Part shown: positions 29,224 through 38,475 of the stretch, piece by piece
How the letters are laid out: each line of letters begins with the position of its first letter
Numbering within the stretch: the first letter of the stretch is position 1
Assembly: GCF_000787835.1 (NCBI RefSeq)
Contig: NZ_BBPP01000021.1
Span: 61,137-125,136 of the forward strand
DNA length: 64,000 bases
Direction of reading: 5' to 3'
Origin: Streptacidiphilus melanogenes
GTDB taxonomy: Bacteria > Actinomycetota > Actinomycetes > Streptomycetales > Streptomycetaceae
Notes under the pieces: generated by a model
The model's database searches: none
Told to the model about the DNA's origin: nothing
What the model saw: the letters and a program-made list of their open reading frames with translations, nothing else
Translations under genes and position numbers: made by a program

Positions 29224-31587
29224 TCAGCCGGTCCAGCTCCAGTCGGCGACCTCGGGCAGGTCCGCGCCGTGGGCGCGGATCCAGTCCGCGTGCCGGATCC
29301 GGGCGTCGGCCATCCGCTGACGCAGCGACGCGGCGCGGACCGCGAGGCCGGGGACGCGGTCGATGACGTCCATGACCAGGCGGTAGCGGTCGAGGTCGTT
29401 GCGGACCACCATGTCGAACGGCGTGGTGGTGGTGCCGGACTCCTTGTACCCGCGCACGTGCAGCTGCGGGTGGACGGCACGGCGGTAGGCGAGGCGGTGG
29501 ATCAGCCACGGGTAGCCGTGGTAACCGAAGATCACCGGCCGGTTCCGGGTGAAGACCGCGTCGAACTCGGCGTCCGACAGCCCGTGCGGGTGGTCCTCGG
29601 CCGGCATCAGCCGGGCCAGGTCGACGACGTTGACGACCCGCACGGCCAGCTCCGGCAGTTCGTGCCGCAGCAACTGCGCTGCTGCCAGCACCTCCTGCGT
29701 CGGGACGTCGCCCGCGCAGGCCAGCACCACGTCCGGCTCGCGGTCGCCGCGCTCGGTGCCCGCCCAGTCCCAGATGCCGAGCCCGCGGGCGCAGTGGACG
29801 CGGGCCTGTTCCAGGCTCAGCCAGTCGAAGCACGGTTGCTTGCCCGCCACCACCACGTTGACGTAGTTGCGGCTGCGCAGCACGTGCTCGGCCACGCTCA
29901 GCAGTGTGTTGGCGTCCGGCGGGAAGTAGATCCGCACCGCTTCGGGGCTCTTGTTGAGCACGTGGTCGACGAAGCCCGGGTCCTGGTGCGAGAAACCGTT
30001 GTGGTCCTGCCGCCACACGTGCGAGGTGAGCAGGTAGTTGAGCGACGCGATGGGAGCCCGCCAGGGGATGGTCCGGGTGGTCCGCAGCCACTTGATGTGC
30101 TGGTTGACCATCGAGTCGACGATGTGGACGAACGCCTCGTAGCAGGAGAACAGGCCATGACGTCCCGTCAGCAGGTAGCCCTCCAGCCAGCCCTGGCACA
30201 GGTGCTCGGAGAGGACCTCCATCACCCGGCCGTCGTGGGCCAGGTGTTCGTCCACCGGCAGCACCTGCGCCTGCCACGCCTTTCCGGTGGCCGCGTAGAC
30301 GGCCTGCAGCCGGTTGGAGGCGGTCTCGTCCGGGCCGACCAGGCGGAAGTCGCGGCGCGCGGCGGTGTCCGCCATCACCTGGGCGAGGTAGTCGCCCAGC
30401 ACCCGGGTCGGCTCGTGCAGGCTCGCGCCGGGCTTGTCGACGGGCACAGCGAACCGCTCCAGCTCCCGCAGCGGCAGCTCACGCAGCAGCAGGCCGCCGT
30501 TCGCGCGCGGGTTCGAGCCCAGCCGCCGTGCGCCGGAGGGGATCTGGCCGAGCACCGAGGGGACGGGCCGACCGTCCCCGTCGAACAGCTCCTCGGGCCG
30601 GTAGGAGCGCAGCCACGCCTCCAACTGCCGCAGGTGCTCGGGGTTCTCGCGCACCTCGGCCAACGGCACCTGGTGCGCCCGCCAGGTCCCCTCGACCTGG
30701 AGCCCGTCCACCCGGGCCGGGCCGGTCCAGCCCTTCGGCGTGCGCAGCACGATCATCGGCCAGCGGGGCCGCTCCCTCGAGCCCTCGGCGCGGGCGGCGT
30801 GCTGCGCGGCGCCGATGGCGTCCAGGGCGCTGTCGAGGGCCGCCGCGAAGGCGCGGTGGACCACGGCCGGCTCGTCGCCGCTCACGTGGATCGGCGTGTA
30901 GCCGTAGCCGCGCAGCAGCTGATCCAGCTCCGACTCGGGGAGGCGGGCGAGGACGGTGGGGTTGGCGATCTTGTAGCCGTTCAGGTGCAGGATCGGCAGC
31001 ACCGCGCCGTCGTGCACCGGGTCGAGGAACTTGTCGCCGTGCCACGAGGCGGCGAGCGGCCCGGTCTCCGCCTCCCCGTCGCCGATGACGCAGGTGACGA
31101 CCAGGTCCGGGTTGTCGAAGGCGGCGCCGTAGGCGTGGGCCAGCGCGTAGCCGAGCTCACCGCCCTCGTGGATCGAGCCCGGCGTCTCCGGTGCCACGTG
31201 CGACGGGACGCCGCCGGGGAAGGAGAACTGCTTGAACAGGCGCGCCATCCCGGCCTCGTCGCGGGTGATGCCCGGGTAGTGGTCGGTGTAGCTGCCGTCC
31301 AGCCAGGAGCAGGCGAGCACGGCGGGGCCGCCGTGGCCCGGACCCCAGACACAGAGCGCGTCCAGGTCCCGGTCGCGGATCGCGCGGTTGAGGTGGGTGT
31401 GCACCAGGTTGAGCCCGGGAGAGGTGCCCCAGTGGCCGAGCAGCCTGGGCTTGATGTGCTCGGGGCGCAGCGGCTCCCGCAACAGCGGGTTGTCCATCAG
31501 GTAGATCTGTCCGACGGCGAGGTAGTTGGCGGCGCGCCAGTGCGCGTCCAGTTCGGCGAGTTCCGCGTCGGTCAGCGGTGCGCTCAT
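29224..31587 (-). CDS. xfp: Phosphoketolase (xylulose-5-P / fructose-6-P)
   Basis: 787 residues, full family length. TPP-dependent enzyme that splits xylulose-5-phosphate or fructose-6-phosphate with inorganic phosphate to acetyl phosphate plus a triose or tetrose phosphate. Landmarks: [32 protein letters not shown], the TPP/Mg motif [25 protein letters not shown] and [24 protein letters not shown] precedes the ATG. No acetate kinase or phosphotransacetylase is adjacent, so acetyl phosphate must be handled by genes elsewhere. Confidence 0.95.
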   Translation of the reverse strand: MSAPLTDAELAELDAHWRAANYLAVGQIYLMDNPLLREPLRPEHIKPRLLGHWGTSPGLNLVHTHLNRAIRDRDLDALCVWGPGHGGPAVLACSWLDGSYTDHYPGITRDEAGMARLFKQFSFPGGVPSHVAPETPGSIHEGGELGYALAHAYGAAFDNPDLVVTCVIGDGEAETGPLAASWHGDKFLDPVHDGAVLPILHLNGYKIANPTVLARLPESELDQLLRGYGYTPIHVSGDEPAVVHRAFAAALDSALDAIGAAQHAARAEGSRERPRWPMIVLRTPKGWTGPARVDGLQVEGTWRAHQVPLAEVRENPEHLRQLEAWLRSYRPEELFDGDGRPVPSVLGQIPSGARRLGSNPRANGGLLLRELPLRELERFAVPVDKPGASLHEPTRVLGDYLAQVMADTAARRDFRLVGPDETASNRLQAVYAATGKAWQAQVLPVDEHLAHDGRVMEVLSEHLCQGWLEGYLLTGRHGLFSCYEAFVHIVDSMVNQHIKWLRTTRTIPWRAPIASLNYLLTSHVWRQDHNGFSHQDPGFVDHVLNKSPEAVRIYFPPDANTLLSVAEHVLRSRNYVNVVVAGKQPCFDWLSLEQARVHCARGLGIWDWAGTERGDREPDVVLACAGDVPTQEVLAAAQLLRHELPELAVRVVNVVDLARLMPAEDHPHGLSDAEFDAVFTRNRPVIFGYHGYPWLIHRLAYRRAVHPQLHVRGYKESGTTTTPFDMVVRNDLDRYRLVMDVIDRVPGLAVRAASLRQRMADARIRHADWIRAHGADLPEVADWSWTG

Positions 31588-31767
31588 GGTCGGCTCCCCC
31601 TCCGGGAGTGCAGGCGACGGCCTCTTCGTCTTCACCGTCCAGCCTGGCGGGCGGCCGCGCCGCCCGGACAGGGCCGACCGGCCCACTGTCCCGAACCGGC
31701 GGGGCCGGTCGGCCCGCTCGCAGGCGCTCGCCGGGCGGGGGCGGTGTCGCCGCCCCAGACTGGAAGA

Positions 31768-32022
31768 ATGACCACGAACAAAGAGGCCGCCGAGCGTCGG
31801 ATCGGCGGGGTGCGCGTCACCACCGGCAGGATCGTCCTCGCGGTCGTGACGGTCCTGGCGGTGTGGTTCATCCTCATCAACCGGCAGTCGGTGAAGATCC
31901 ACCTGTGGGGCCTCACCACCGTGAACGCCCCCATGTGGGCGGTCCTGCTGATCATGCTGCTCGCGGGCTGCGTCATCGGGGTGCTCGGCCACATGCGGAG
32001 GCAGTACCGCAAGCGACGCTGA
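31768..32022 (+). CDS. LapA-domain membrane protein
   Basis: 84 residues with two hydrophobic helices (about 20-36 and 55-75), the [12 protein letters not shown] linker typical of LapA (lipopolysaccharide assembly protein A-domain) proteins, and a basic tail (MRRQYRKRR). Function in actinobacteria unknown. Ribosome-binding signal is short (GGAAG, close to the ATG). Divergent from phosphoketolase. Confidence 0.8.
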   Translation: MTTNKEAAERRIGGVRVTTGRIVLAVVTVLAVWFILINRQSVKIHLWGLTTVNAPMWAVLLIMLLAGCVIGVLGHMRRQYRKRR

Positions 32023-32115
32023 TCGGACGAGTCCGCCCGGTGGCCGCGCGGGGCGGCGGACCCGAGCCTGGGTAGGGTGAGCGGGTCGGTGATCACCCGT
32101 ATGCCTGGAGCGCCC

Positions 32116-33069
32116 ATGCCTCACGCCCTGCCCGGCTCCCCGCCCGTCGACGAGCTCCTCCCGGTCGGGGTGATCGGCCTCGGGGACATCGCGCAGAAGG
32201 CCTATCTGCCGGTGCTCGGGGCCATGCCGGGCCTTGACCTCCGGCTGATGACGCGGGACCGGGCGAAGGTCGAGCGCCTCGGGGACGCCTACCGGGTGGC
32301 GAAGGGGGCCCGTTTCACCGAACTCGGCGAGCTGATCGACAGTGGCATCCGGGCCGCCTTCGTGCACGCCGCCACCGATCAGCACGTGCCCATCGTCGAG
32401 CGGCTGCTCTCCGCCGACGTCGACGTGTACGTCGACAAGCCCCTCGACCACACCCTGGGCGGGGCCCGCCGGCTCGTCGAGCTGGCCGAGCGCCGCGGTC
32501 GCTCGCTGATGGTCGGCTTCAACCGCCGCCACGCCCCCGGTTACGTCGAGGCCGCCGCGCGGCCCCGGGACCTGGTCCTGCTGCAGAAGAACCGCCGGTC
32601 GCTGCCGGAGGCGGTGCGGAGCATGGTCTTCGACGACTTCGTCCACGTCGTCGACACCCTGCGCTACCTGCTTCCCGGCGAGGCGACCCACCGCGCGGTG
32701 CGCTGGCGCTGCACCGAGGGCCCGGACGGGCGGCCGCTGCTGCGCCACCTCGTGCTGGAGCTCTCCGGCGACGGCTTCACCGCCCTGGGGATCATGAACC
32801 GTGACAGCGGCACCACCGAGGAGGTCCTGGAGGTCTCCGGCCGGGGCGCGAAGCTGGAGGTCCGCAACCTCGCCGAGGTGGTCTGCTACCCCGACGGCGA
32901 TCCGGTCGTCCGCCGCCGCCCCGACTGGGTCCCGGTCGCCCGGCAGCGCGGAATCGAGCAGGTCGTCCTCGCCTTTCTCGACGCCGTCCGCTGCGGAAAG
33001 CTCCTCGACGCCCGCGACGCGCTGGCGACGCACGAGCTGTGCGAGTGGATCGTGGGCCAGATCGAGTGA
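32116..33069 (+). CDS. Gfo/Idh/MocA family oxidoreductase
   Basis: 317 residues. Rossmann motif [37 protein letters not shown] (the EKP-type catalytic lysine segment is DKP here) and [10 protein letters not shown]. The family oxidises or reduces sugars or sugar derivatives with NAD(P). GGAG lies five bases before the ATG at 32116; an upstream ATG (32101) lacks a site. A TAGGGT hexamer near 32073 could be its -10. No sugar genes are adjacent. Confidence 0.85.
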   Translation: MPHALPGSPPVDELLPVGVIGLGDIAQKAYLPVLGAMPGLDLRLMTRDRAKVERLGDAYRVAKGARFTELGELIDSGIRAAFVHAATDQHVPIVERLLSADVDVYVDKPLDHTLGGARRLVELAERRGRSLMVGFNRRHAPGYVEAAARPRDLVLLQKNRRSLPEAVRSMVFDDFVHVVDTLRYLLPGEATHRAVRWRCTEGPDGRPLLRHLVLELSGDGFTALGIMNRDSGTTEEVLEVSGRGAKLEVRNLAEVVCYPDGDPVVRRRPDWVPVARQRGIEQVVLAFLDAVRCGKLLDARDALATHELCEWIVGQIE

Positions 33070-33169
33070 CTTCGTCCCGGAATGGGCGATTCCATAAGTG
33101 GGTGAAGATTTCCGCTCCGGGCCTCCCGTGGTGCGGTCGGGGCGGCAGGGTGTGAAAAGCTCTCCGGTT

Positions 33170-33952
33170 ATGGCGAGAGATCAACTGCTGCACGCGCGCC
33201 ACGGTGGGGTGGACGCCCGACAGGCTCTGAGCAAGGTCCCCGAAGTCACCGTGTTCTTCTGGGTTGTCAAGGTGCTCACCACCGGCATGGGCGAGACCAC
33301 CTCCGACTTCCTGGTGAAGACCTTCAACCCCTTCCTGGTCGTGCCCGCGGCCGGCGTCGTGCTGGCGGTCTCGCTCGCCGTCCAGCTGTTCGCCAAGCGG
33401 TACAACGCCGCGGTCTACTGGTTCGCGGTCGTCATGGTCAGCGTCTTCGGCACCATGGCCGCCGACGTGCTGCACGTGCAGCTCGGCATCCCCTACATCG
33501 TCTCCACGGGCTTCTTCGCCGTCGTCCTCGCCGCGATCCTCGGCCTCTGGTACGCCACGGAAAAGACGCTCTCGATCCACAGCATCACCACCCGCCGACG
33601 CGAGCTCTTCTACTGGGCGACGGTGCTCACCACCTTCGCGCTCGGCACGGCGACCGGCGACATGACCGCGAGCACGCTGAAGCTCGGCTACTTCTCCTCC
33701 GGCGTGCTGTTCGCCGTGCTCATCGCGATCCCGACCGTCGGCCACTGGAAGCTCGGCCTGAACGCGATCTTCGCGTTCTGGTTCGCGTACATCGTCACCC
33801 GTCCGCTGGGCGCGTCGTTCGCCGACTGGATGGGCGTCTCGCACAGCCGCGGCGGACTGGACTGGGGCACCGGTCCGGTCAGTCTCGTGCTCGCCGCGGT
33901 GATCGCCGTCCTCGTCGGGTACCTGGCCGTCAGCCGCAAGGACGTCGCCTGA
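33170..33952 (+). CDS. DUF347 / COG4705 membrane protein
   Basis: 260 residues with four DUF347-type repeats, each a pair of hydrophobic helices: [20 protein letters not shown], a second beginning [17 protein letters not shown], a third [20 protein letters not shown] and a fourth [20 protein letters not shown]. Function unknown; the family is widespread as predicted inner-membrane proteins. The ATG at 33170 has only a weak GAAAAG site. A strong terminator follows. Confidence 0.85.
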   Translation: MARDQLLHARHGGVDARQALSKVPEVTVFFWVVKVLTTGMGETTSDFLVKTFNPFLVVPAAGVVLAVSLAVQLFAKRYNAAVYWFAVVMVSVFGTMAADVLHVQLGIPYIVSTGFFAVVLAAILGLWYATEKTLSIHSITTRRRELFYWATVLTTFALGTATGDMTASTLKLGYFSSGVLFAVLIAIPTVGHWKLGLNAIFAFWFAYIVTRPLGASFADWMGVSHSRGGLDWGTGPVSLVLAAVIAVLVGYLAVSRKDVA

Positions 33953-33971
33953 CCGGCCGAGCGCCGCAACG

Positions 33972-34007
33972 AAGGTGTGCCGCCCGCAACCGCGGGTGGC
34001 GCACCTT
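33972..34007 (+). terminator. Intrinsic terminator
   Basis: A 16-bp stem including two G-U pairs (arms 33972-33987 and 33992-34007) followed closely by TCTTTTC. It insulates the SARP gene from upstream transcription. Confidence 0.88.
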
Positions 34008-34147
34008 CCGTCTTTTCGCCGTCCTTTGACTCCGGTGCGATCATGAGGGGTGGCGAACCGCGTCCGGGCGAATGATCCCCCATCGCTTCTGCACTAGCCT
34101 GAGCCGCCCGTGCCCTGACACCCCGTACAGAAGAGGCAGATCGACGA

Positions 34148-37100
34148 GTGGAAGCGCTGCGGTTCCAGATCCTCGGCCCGGTGCGCGGCCAGTGCGGAGG
34201 ACGGGAGCTCGGGCTCGGCAGTCCGCAGCAGCAGGCGATGCTGGCCGCGCTGCTGCTCGGGCCGGGGCGGACGGCGGGAGCCGAGGAGCTCGTCGAGGCG
34301 CTGTGGGGCGAGCGGCCGCCCACCCGCGGCAGAGCGGTGCTGCGCACCTACGCCTGGCGGCTGCGGCAGGCGCTCGCCGCGGCGGGGGTGTCCGGGGACG
34401 AGGTCCTGGTCTCCGTCGCGGGCGGCTACCGGCTCGCGCTCGCCGAGGGCGCGGTCGACGCGGACGCGGCCGACGCCTTCGCGCGCGCCGCGGAGCGGGC
34501 GCAGGCGGCGGACCAGGGCGAGGAGGCACGTGATCTGCTGCGTCAGGCACTTGACCTGTGGCACGGCGAACCCCTCGCCGCCGTGCCGGGACCGTTCGCC
34601 GAGCGGCACCGCCAGCGCTTCGCCGAGCTGCGGCTCAGCCTGCTGGAACGCCGGATCGGGCTGGACGTCCACCTCGGCCGCCCGGACCGCTGCATCCCCG
34701 AGCTGCGCACCCTGACCGCCGAGCACCCGCTGCGCGAGAGCCTCTACGGCCTGCTCATGCGCGCGTTCGCCGGAGCCGGCCGACGGGGCGACGCGCTCGA
34801 CGTCTACCGCACGGCCCGCCGCCGTCTCGTCGACGAACTCGGCGTCGAGCCGGGCGCGGAACTGGCGGCGGTGCACGCCGCCGTACTCGCCGGCGGCTCG
34901 ACGCCGCCCCCGGGCCGCACCTCGTCGGCCGGACGGGATACGCACCAGGGTCGCAGTCCCCGGGGCGTCAACGGCCACGGCGCAGCCCGAGAGGCCGGGG
35001 CCGAGCACGATCGCGGTGTCGGCCGTCCATCCGGCGTCGGTGCCGAGGCCGGTCGGTGGGCTGCTGAGGGGCCGGAGGCCGCAGCCGCGCCCGGCCACCC
35101 TGGCCGCACCTTCGACGACGACGCCTCACGCCGAGCTGCCGGGGGTGCCGAAGGCGCCGGTGCCGGTCGGTGGGCTGCTGAGGGGCCGGAGGCTGGAGCC
35201 GCGCCCGGCCACCCTGGCCGTACCTTCGACGACGACGCCTCACGCGGCGCTGCCGGGGGTGCCGAAGGCGCCGGTGCCGGTCGGTGGGCTGCTGAGGGGC
35301 CGGAGGCCGCAGCCGCGCCCGGCCACCCTGGCCGTACCTTCGACGACGACGCCTCACGCGGCGCTGCCGCGGGCGCCGAAGGTGCCGGTGCCGGTCGTTG
35401 GGCCGGTGGCGGCTCGGAGGCTGGGGCCGACTCCGGTCGCGCTGTTGGCCGCGCTGCCGAAGGTGCCGGTGTCGGTCGTTGGGCTGGTGGGGCCTCGGAG
35501 GTCGGCGTCGAGTCCGGTCGCGTCGGCGGGCGTGGCGTGGGCGGTGCGTTCGGCGCTGATGTCGGTGCCGGGGCAGGTCGTCGGGCCGGTGAGGGGCCGG
35601 AGACAGGGGCCGAGCACGGGCGCCCTGGCGGTTCCTTCGGCCATGATGTTGCCGGCCGCAGCGCCGGCGGCCCGGACGGTCCCGAGCCCGGCACCGGACG
35701 GGCCCGCGACGGCTCCGCCCGGGCGAGCCGGCCGGACGCGCGGGCCGCGGACGCGAGACCGGTCTACGCGCCTGCCCAACTGCCGCCCCGTGAGCCCGAC
35801 TTCGTCGGGCGGGAGGAGCTCGTCGCGCGGCTGCGCGGGGCGCTCGCGCGGCCGCCGCAGGCCGCGCCCGCCGTGCTGGCGCTCGCGGGGATGGGCGGTG
35901 TCGGCAAGACCGCGCTCGCGCTGCACGTCGCGCACCGGGCCCGTCCCGCCTTCCCCGGCGGCCAGTTGTACGTCGACCTGCGCGGCGACACGGCCACCCC
36001 TGGCGAGCCCGAGGGCGTGCTCGGGGAGTTCCTCGCCGCGCTGGGCGTTCCGCCGGACCGGCTGCCCGAGGGGACGGCGGCGAGGTCCGCGTTGTTCCGC
36101 TCGGTCGCAGACGGGCGGCGACTGCTGATCGTCCTGGACAACGCGGCCGACGCCGACCAGGTGCGCCCCTTGCTGCCGGGCACGGACAGCTGCGCGACGC
36201 TGGTCACCAGCCGCAAGCGCCTCGTCGGGCTGCCGGCGACGCTCCAGCTCGACCTCGCCGTCTTCGCGCCGCAGGAGGCCCGGGAGCTGCTCGCCCTCGT
36301 GGTCGGCGCGGAGCGCGTCGCGGCGGAGGCGGACGCGGCCGAGGAGCTGTTGCGCGCCACCGGCTGGCTGCCGCTCGCCGTGCGCATCGTGGCGGCGCGG
36401 CTCGCGGCCCGGCCGGGTTGGACCCTGCGGGCGATGGGCGACCGGCTCACCGACGAGCGCCGCCGCATCGACGAACTGCGGATCGGCGAACTGGCCGTGG
36501 CCGCCGCGTTCGAGCTCGGCTACCGGCAGCTCGGCGGCGACCAGGCCGAGGTGTTCCGGCTGCTCGGCGCGGTCGACGCGACCGAGCTCGGCCTGCGTTC
36601 GGCGGCGGCGCTGTTGGGGCGGGACGAGCCGGAGGCCGAACGGCTGCTGGAGTCCCTGGTCGACGTCGCGCTGCTGGAGTCGCCCGCCGACGGTCGCTAC
36701 CGCCATCACGACCTGCTGCGGGACTTCGCCCGCCACGTCTCGGCCCGGACCGCGCCCGGCGAGGAGGCAGCGGCGCGTGCCAGGCTGCTGGACTTCCTGC
36801 TCGCGGCGGCCTGCGGGGCGTTCGAGCAGGCCGTGCCGGGAGACCCGATCCGCGGCGTGCTCGCCCCCGATCCCCAGCCGTCGCAGCAGCCGTCGTCGCC
36901 GCACGTCCGGATCGCCTTCGCCGACCGCGACGAGGCCCAGGAGTGGGCGGTGGCCGAGGCGCCCGGCGCGGTGGAACTGGCGGCCAGGATCGCCCAGGAG
37001 GCCCTCGGGGAAGGCGTTTCCGCGCAGGTCCACCGTGCGATGCTGCCGAAGGCGGTGAACCTTCTCGTCGCGCTCTCCCCGTTTGGGCAGGGCGCGTCGC

Positions 37101-37864
37101 GGGCCCGGCTGGCCCGCACCCTGGAGGCGACGGCGCGAGCCGGCGCGGCGCAGCAGGATCCGCGCAGCGAGGGCCGGTCGTGCTTCCTGGCCGGCAACAT
37201 CGCCCTCGGCGCGGGCCGCTACGAGCTGGCGGAGCAGCGCACACTGCGCGCGGTGGAGCTCTGCCGGGCCGCCGACGACCCGGCGATCCTGCGGCAGGCG
37301 CTCAACGACCTGGGCGTCGTCGCGCACGCCACCGGCCGCTACGCCGAGGCCGTCGAGCGCTTCACCGAGGCGGTGGCGCTCGCGCGGATCCTCGGCCACC
37401 GCAGCGGCGAGACCGCGTCCGCGCTCAACGCCGCGGCGGCCCAGATCCGCATCGGACAGTCGGCCGCCGTGATGACGCGGTGCCAGGACCTGCTCGGGCG
37501 GCTGCAGCAGGAAGGGGACCGGTCCGGCGCGGCGCACACCCAGTTCGTCCTCGGGCTGGCCCTCCAGGCCGACGGACGCGCCCTCGACGCCGCCGAACGC
37601 TTCGAGGCGGCCGCCACGGAGTGGACCGCCCTCGGCGCTGCCGGCCGTGCCGCTCACGCACGCCTGCAGCTCGCGCGGACACTGCTCGAAGCCGGAGCCG
37701 TGGACCGGGCCGCGGACCAGGCGCAGGCGGCGCTGGCCGAGTTCGACCGGCTCGGCAGCACCGTCGAGCAGGCGCGGGCGCGCTCGCTGCTGGAGCACGC
37801 CCGCGCGGTCAGCGTGGACGCGGTGTCCGCCGAGAGCGGTCCGACGGCCTGTCAGAAGAGCTGA
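34148..37864 (+). CDS. AfsR-like SARP/NB-ARC/TPR transcriptional regulator with repeat linker
   Basis: 1238 residues. Order: OmpR-type winged helix (about 1-95), bacterial transcriptional activation domain (about 96-245), a Gly/Ala/Arg-rich linker (about 246-535) holding three 38-residue tandem repeats (302-415) and degenerate continuations, an NB-ARC ATPase (REPDFVGREEL, Walker A GMGGVGKT near 580, LLIVLDNAAD, LVTSRKRL) and a TPR region (about 1010-1230). SARPs activate antibiotic clusters by binding heptamer repeats at promoters. GTG start with a GAAGAGG site. It lies directly upstream of the AWYLWY peptide and P450 genes and is their likely activator. The last 13 bases overlap a convergent small gene. 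Confidence 0.92.
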   Translation: MEALRFQILGPVRGQCGGRELGLGSPQQQAMLAALLLGPGRTAGAEELVEALWGERPPTRGRAVLRTYAWRLRQALAAAGVSGDEVLVSVAGGYRLALAEGAVDADAADAFARAAERAQAADQGEEARDLLRQALDLWHGEPLAAVPGPFAERHRQRFAELRLSLLERRIGLDVHLGRPDRCIPELRTLTAEHPLRESLYGLLMRAFAGAGRRGDALDVYRTARRRLVDELGVEPGAELAAVHAAVLAGGSTPPPGRTSSAGRDTHQGRSPRGVNGHGAAREAGAEHDRGVGRPSGVGAEAGRWAAEGPEAAAAPGHPGRTFDDDASRRAAGGAEGAGAGRWAAEGPEAGAAPGHPGRTFDDDASRGAAGGAEGAGAGRWAAEGPEAAAAPGHPGRTFDDDASRGAAAGAEGAGAGRWAGGGSEAGADSGRAVGRAAEGAGVGRWAGGASEVGVESGRVGGRGVGGAFGADVGAGAGRRAGEGPETGAEHGRPGGSFGHDVAGRSAGGPDGPEPGTGRARDGSARASRPDARAADARPVYAPAQLPPREPDFVGREELVARLRGALARPPQAAPAVLALAGMGGVGKTALALHVAHRARPAFPGGQLYVDLRGDTATPGEPEGVLGEFLAALGVPPDRLPEGTAARSALFRSVADGRRLLIVLDNAADADQVRPLLPGTDSCATLVTSRKRLVGLPATLQLDLAVFAPQEARELLALVVGAERVAAEADAAEELLRATGWLPLAVRIVAARLAARPGWTLRAMGDRLTDERRRIDELRIGELAVAAAFELGYRQLGGDQAEVFRLLGAVDATELGLRSAAALLGRDEPEAERLLESLVDVALLESPADGRYRHHDLLRDFARHVSARTAPGEEAAARARLLDFLLAAACGAFEQAVPGDPIRGVLAPDPQPSQQPSSPHVRIAFADRDEAQEWAVAEAPGAVELAARIAQEALGEGVSAQVHRAMLPKAVNLLVALSPFGQGASRARLARTLEATARAGAAQQDPRSEGRSCFLAGNIALGAGRYELAEQRTLRAVELCRAADDPAILRQALNDLGVVAHATGRYAEAVERFTEAVALARILGHRSGETASALNAAAAQIRIGQSAAVMTRCQDLLGRLQQEGDRSGAAHTQFVLGLALQADGRALDAAERFEAAATEWTALGAAGRAAHARLQLARTLLEAGAVDRAADQAQAALAEFDRLGSTVEQARARSLLEHARAVSVDAVSAESGPTACQKS
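35051..35392 (+). repeat. Three tandem 114-bp repeats in the SARP linker
   Basis: Units start at 35051, 35165 and 35279 with the shared opening GGTCGGTGGGCTGCTGAGG; a degenerate fourth begins at 35393 (GGTCGTTGGG). The unit is 38 codons, so frame is kept. Copies are nearly identical, with a few substitutions. Confidence 0.93.
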
Positions 37865-38073
37865 CAGCCCGGGTTGCCGGTCGTGACGATGCTGTTCCAG
37901 TCCGTCGCGCCCGAGCACGAACCGGCCGCCGCCAGCGCACGGTCCCCGCCTGCGTGCCGCTCCGCCGTCCCCGCCCCGGCGCCGAGCACGGCGAGCAGGA
38001 CGATCGCGCTGACGCCCAGGCACGCGGGCACGCGCGCGGGCAGAGCAGAACGGGTCGGGAGAAGGCGGGCCAT
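37852..38073 (-). CDS. Small secreted two-cysteine peptide
   Basis: 73 residues. Basic N terminus, hydrophobic core LGVSAIVLLAVLGAGAGTA (signal peptide) and possible cleavage after ALAAAG, leaving a short peptide with two cysteines (C53 and C70) and the ending TTGNPGCQLF. GGAG lies five bases before the ATG, and TAAGCT at 38114-38119 (minus strand) could be the -10. It is divergent from the AWYLWY precursor and its 3' end overlaps the SARP gene. No family recognised; a link to the peptide cluster is inferred from position only. Confidence 0.65.
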   Translation of the reverse strand: MARLLPTRSALPARVPACLGVSAIVLLAVLGAGAGTAERHAGGDRALAAAGSCSGATDWNSIVTTGNPGCQLF

Positions 38074-38128
38074 CGGTGCTCCTTCGGGAATGTTCGTGCG
38101 ACGAGCGAGAACGGAGCTTAGCCAGGCG

Positions 38129-38190
38129 GCGTCTACGCCCGATATACGCGCAGCTGCGGACCGCGGTGGGGGCGTAGACGCACGCGTAGA
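38129..38190. promoter_or_regulatory. Inverted repeat and GCGTAGA heptamers in the shared promoter region
   Basis: A 12-bp perfect inverted repeat: GCGTCTACGCCC (38129-38140) and GGGCGTAGACGC (38170-38181). It contains heptamers: on the minus strand GCGTATA (38149-38143) and GCGTAGA (38138-38132), 11 bases apart; on the plus strand GCGTAGA at 38172 and 38184, 12 bases apart. SARPs bind heptamer repeats with about 11-base spacing near -35. Inference: binding region of the adjacent SARP. Confidence 0.5.
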
Positions 38191-38266
38191 TCGCCTGTTG
38201 ACCCCGACCGGTCAGGGTGGTGGTCGTCCCTGCAGGAACCGCAACGCCGCGAGGGGAGGTGGAGTG

Positions 38267-38347
38267 ATGAAGCTGCTGTTCGCCGTGCGCAACACCGTCT
38301 GCGCCAACAAGAGCCTGAAGGCCGCTGCCTGGTACCTCTGGTACTGA
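38267..38347 (+). CDS. Atropopeptide (tryptorubin-like) precursor peptide
   Basis: 26 residues: a leader beginning MKLLFAVRNTVCANK and ending in SLKAA, then the C-terminal hexapeptide AWYLWY directly before the stop codon. Tryptorubin A, the type atropopeptide, is made from the core AWYIWY; this one differs only by Leu for Ile. A very strong GAGGGGAGGTGGAG ribosome-binding region precedes the ATG (an in-frame GTG sits one codon earlier). A cytochrome P450 gene follows 128 bases downstream, as expected for this class, in which one P450 installs C-C and C-N crosslinks between aromatic side chains. The gene is too short for routine gene finders. No protease or exporter is obvious nearby. Confidence 0.88.
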   Translation: MKLLFAVRNTVCANKSLKAAAWYLWY

Positions 38348-38360
38348 TCCGGCCTCCCCG

Positions 38361-38380
38361 CCACCGCCTTCGCGCGGTGG
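38361..38380 (+). terminator. Small hairpin between precursor and P450 genes
   Basis: CCACCGC (38361-38367) pairs with GCGGTGG (38374-38380) over a six-base loop, 14 bases after the precursor stop. It may partially terminate or stabilise the precursor mRNA so that peptide exceeds enzyme. Confidence 0.45.
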
Positions 38381-38475
38381 AGGCGCCACGGACCGGGCCC
38401 GCCCCCCGAAGAGCCCCGCGGCTCCTGGGTGCGGGCCCGTCCCCACTTCTCGGCGAGACCCACCGGAGAACCCCT

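Noticed and set aside
29143..32022. A 959-codon plus-strand frame opposite phosphoketolase
   Set aside because: Antisense shadow; only its end, in frame with the LapA-like protein from 31768, is real.
35016..36128. Long open frames in two other phases and on the other strand across the SARP linker repeats
   Set aside because: The 114-bp unit is a multiple of three and GC-rich, so every phase stays open; only the SARP frame joins recognised domains on both sides.
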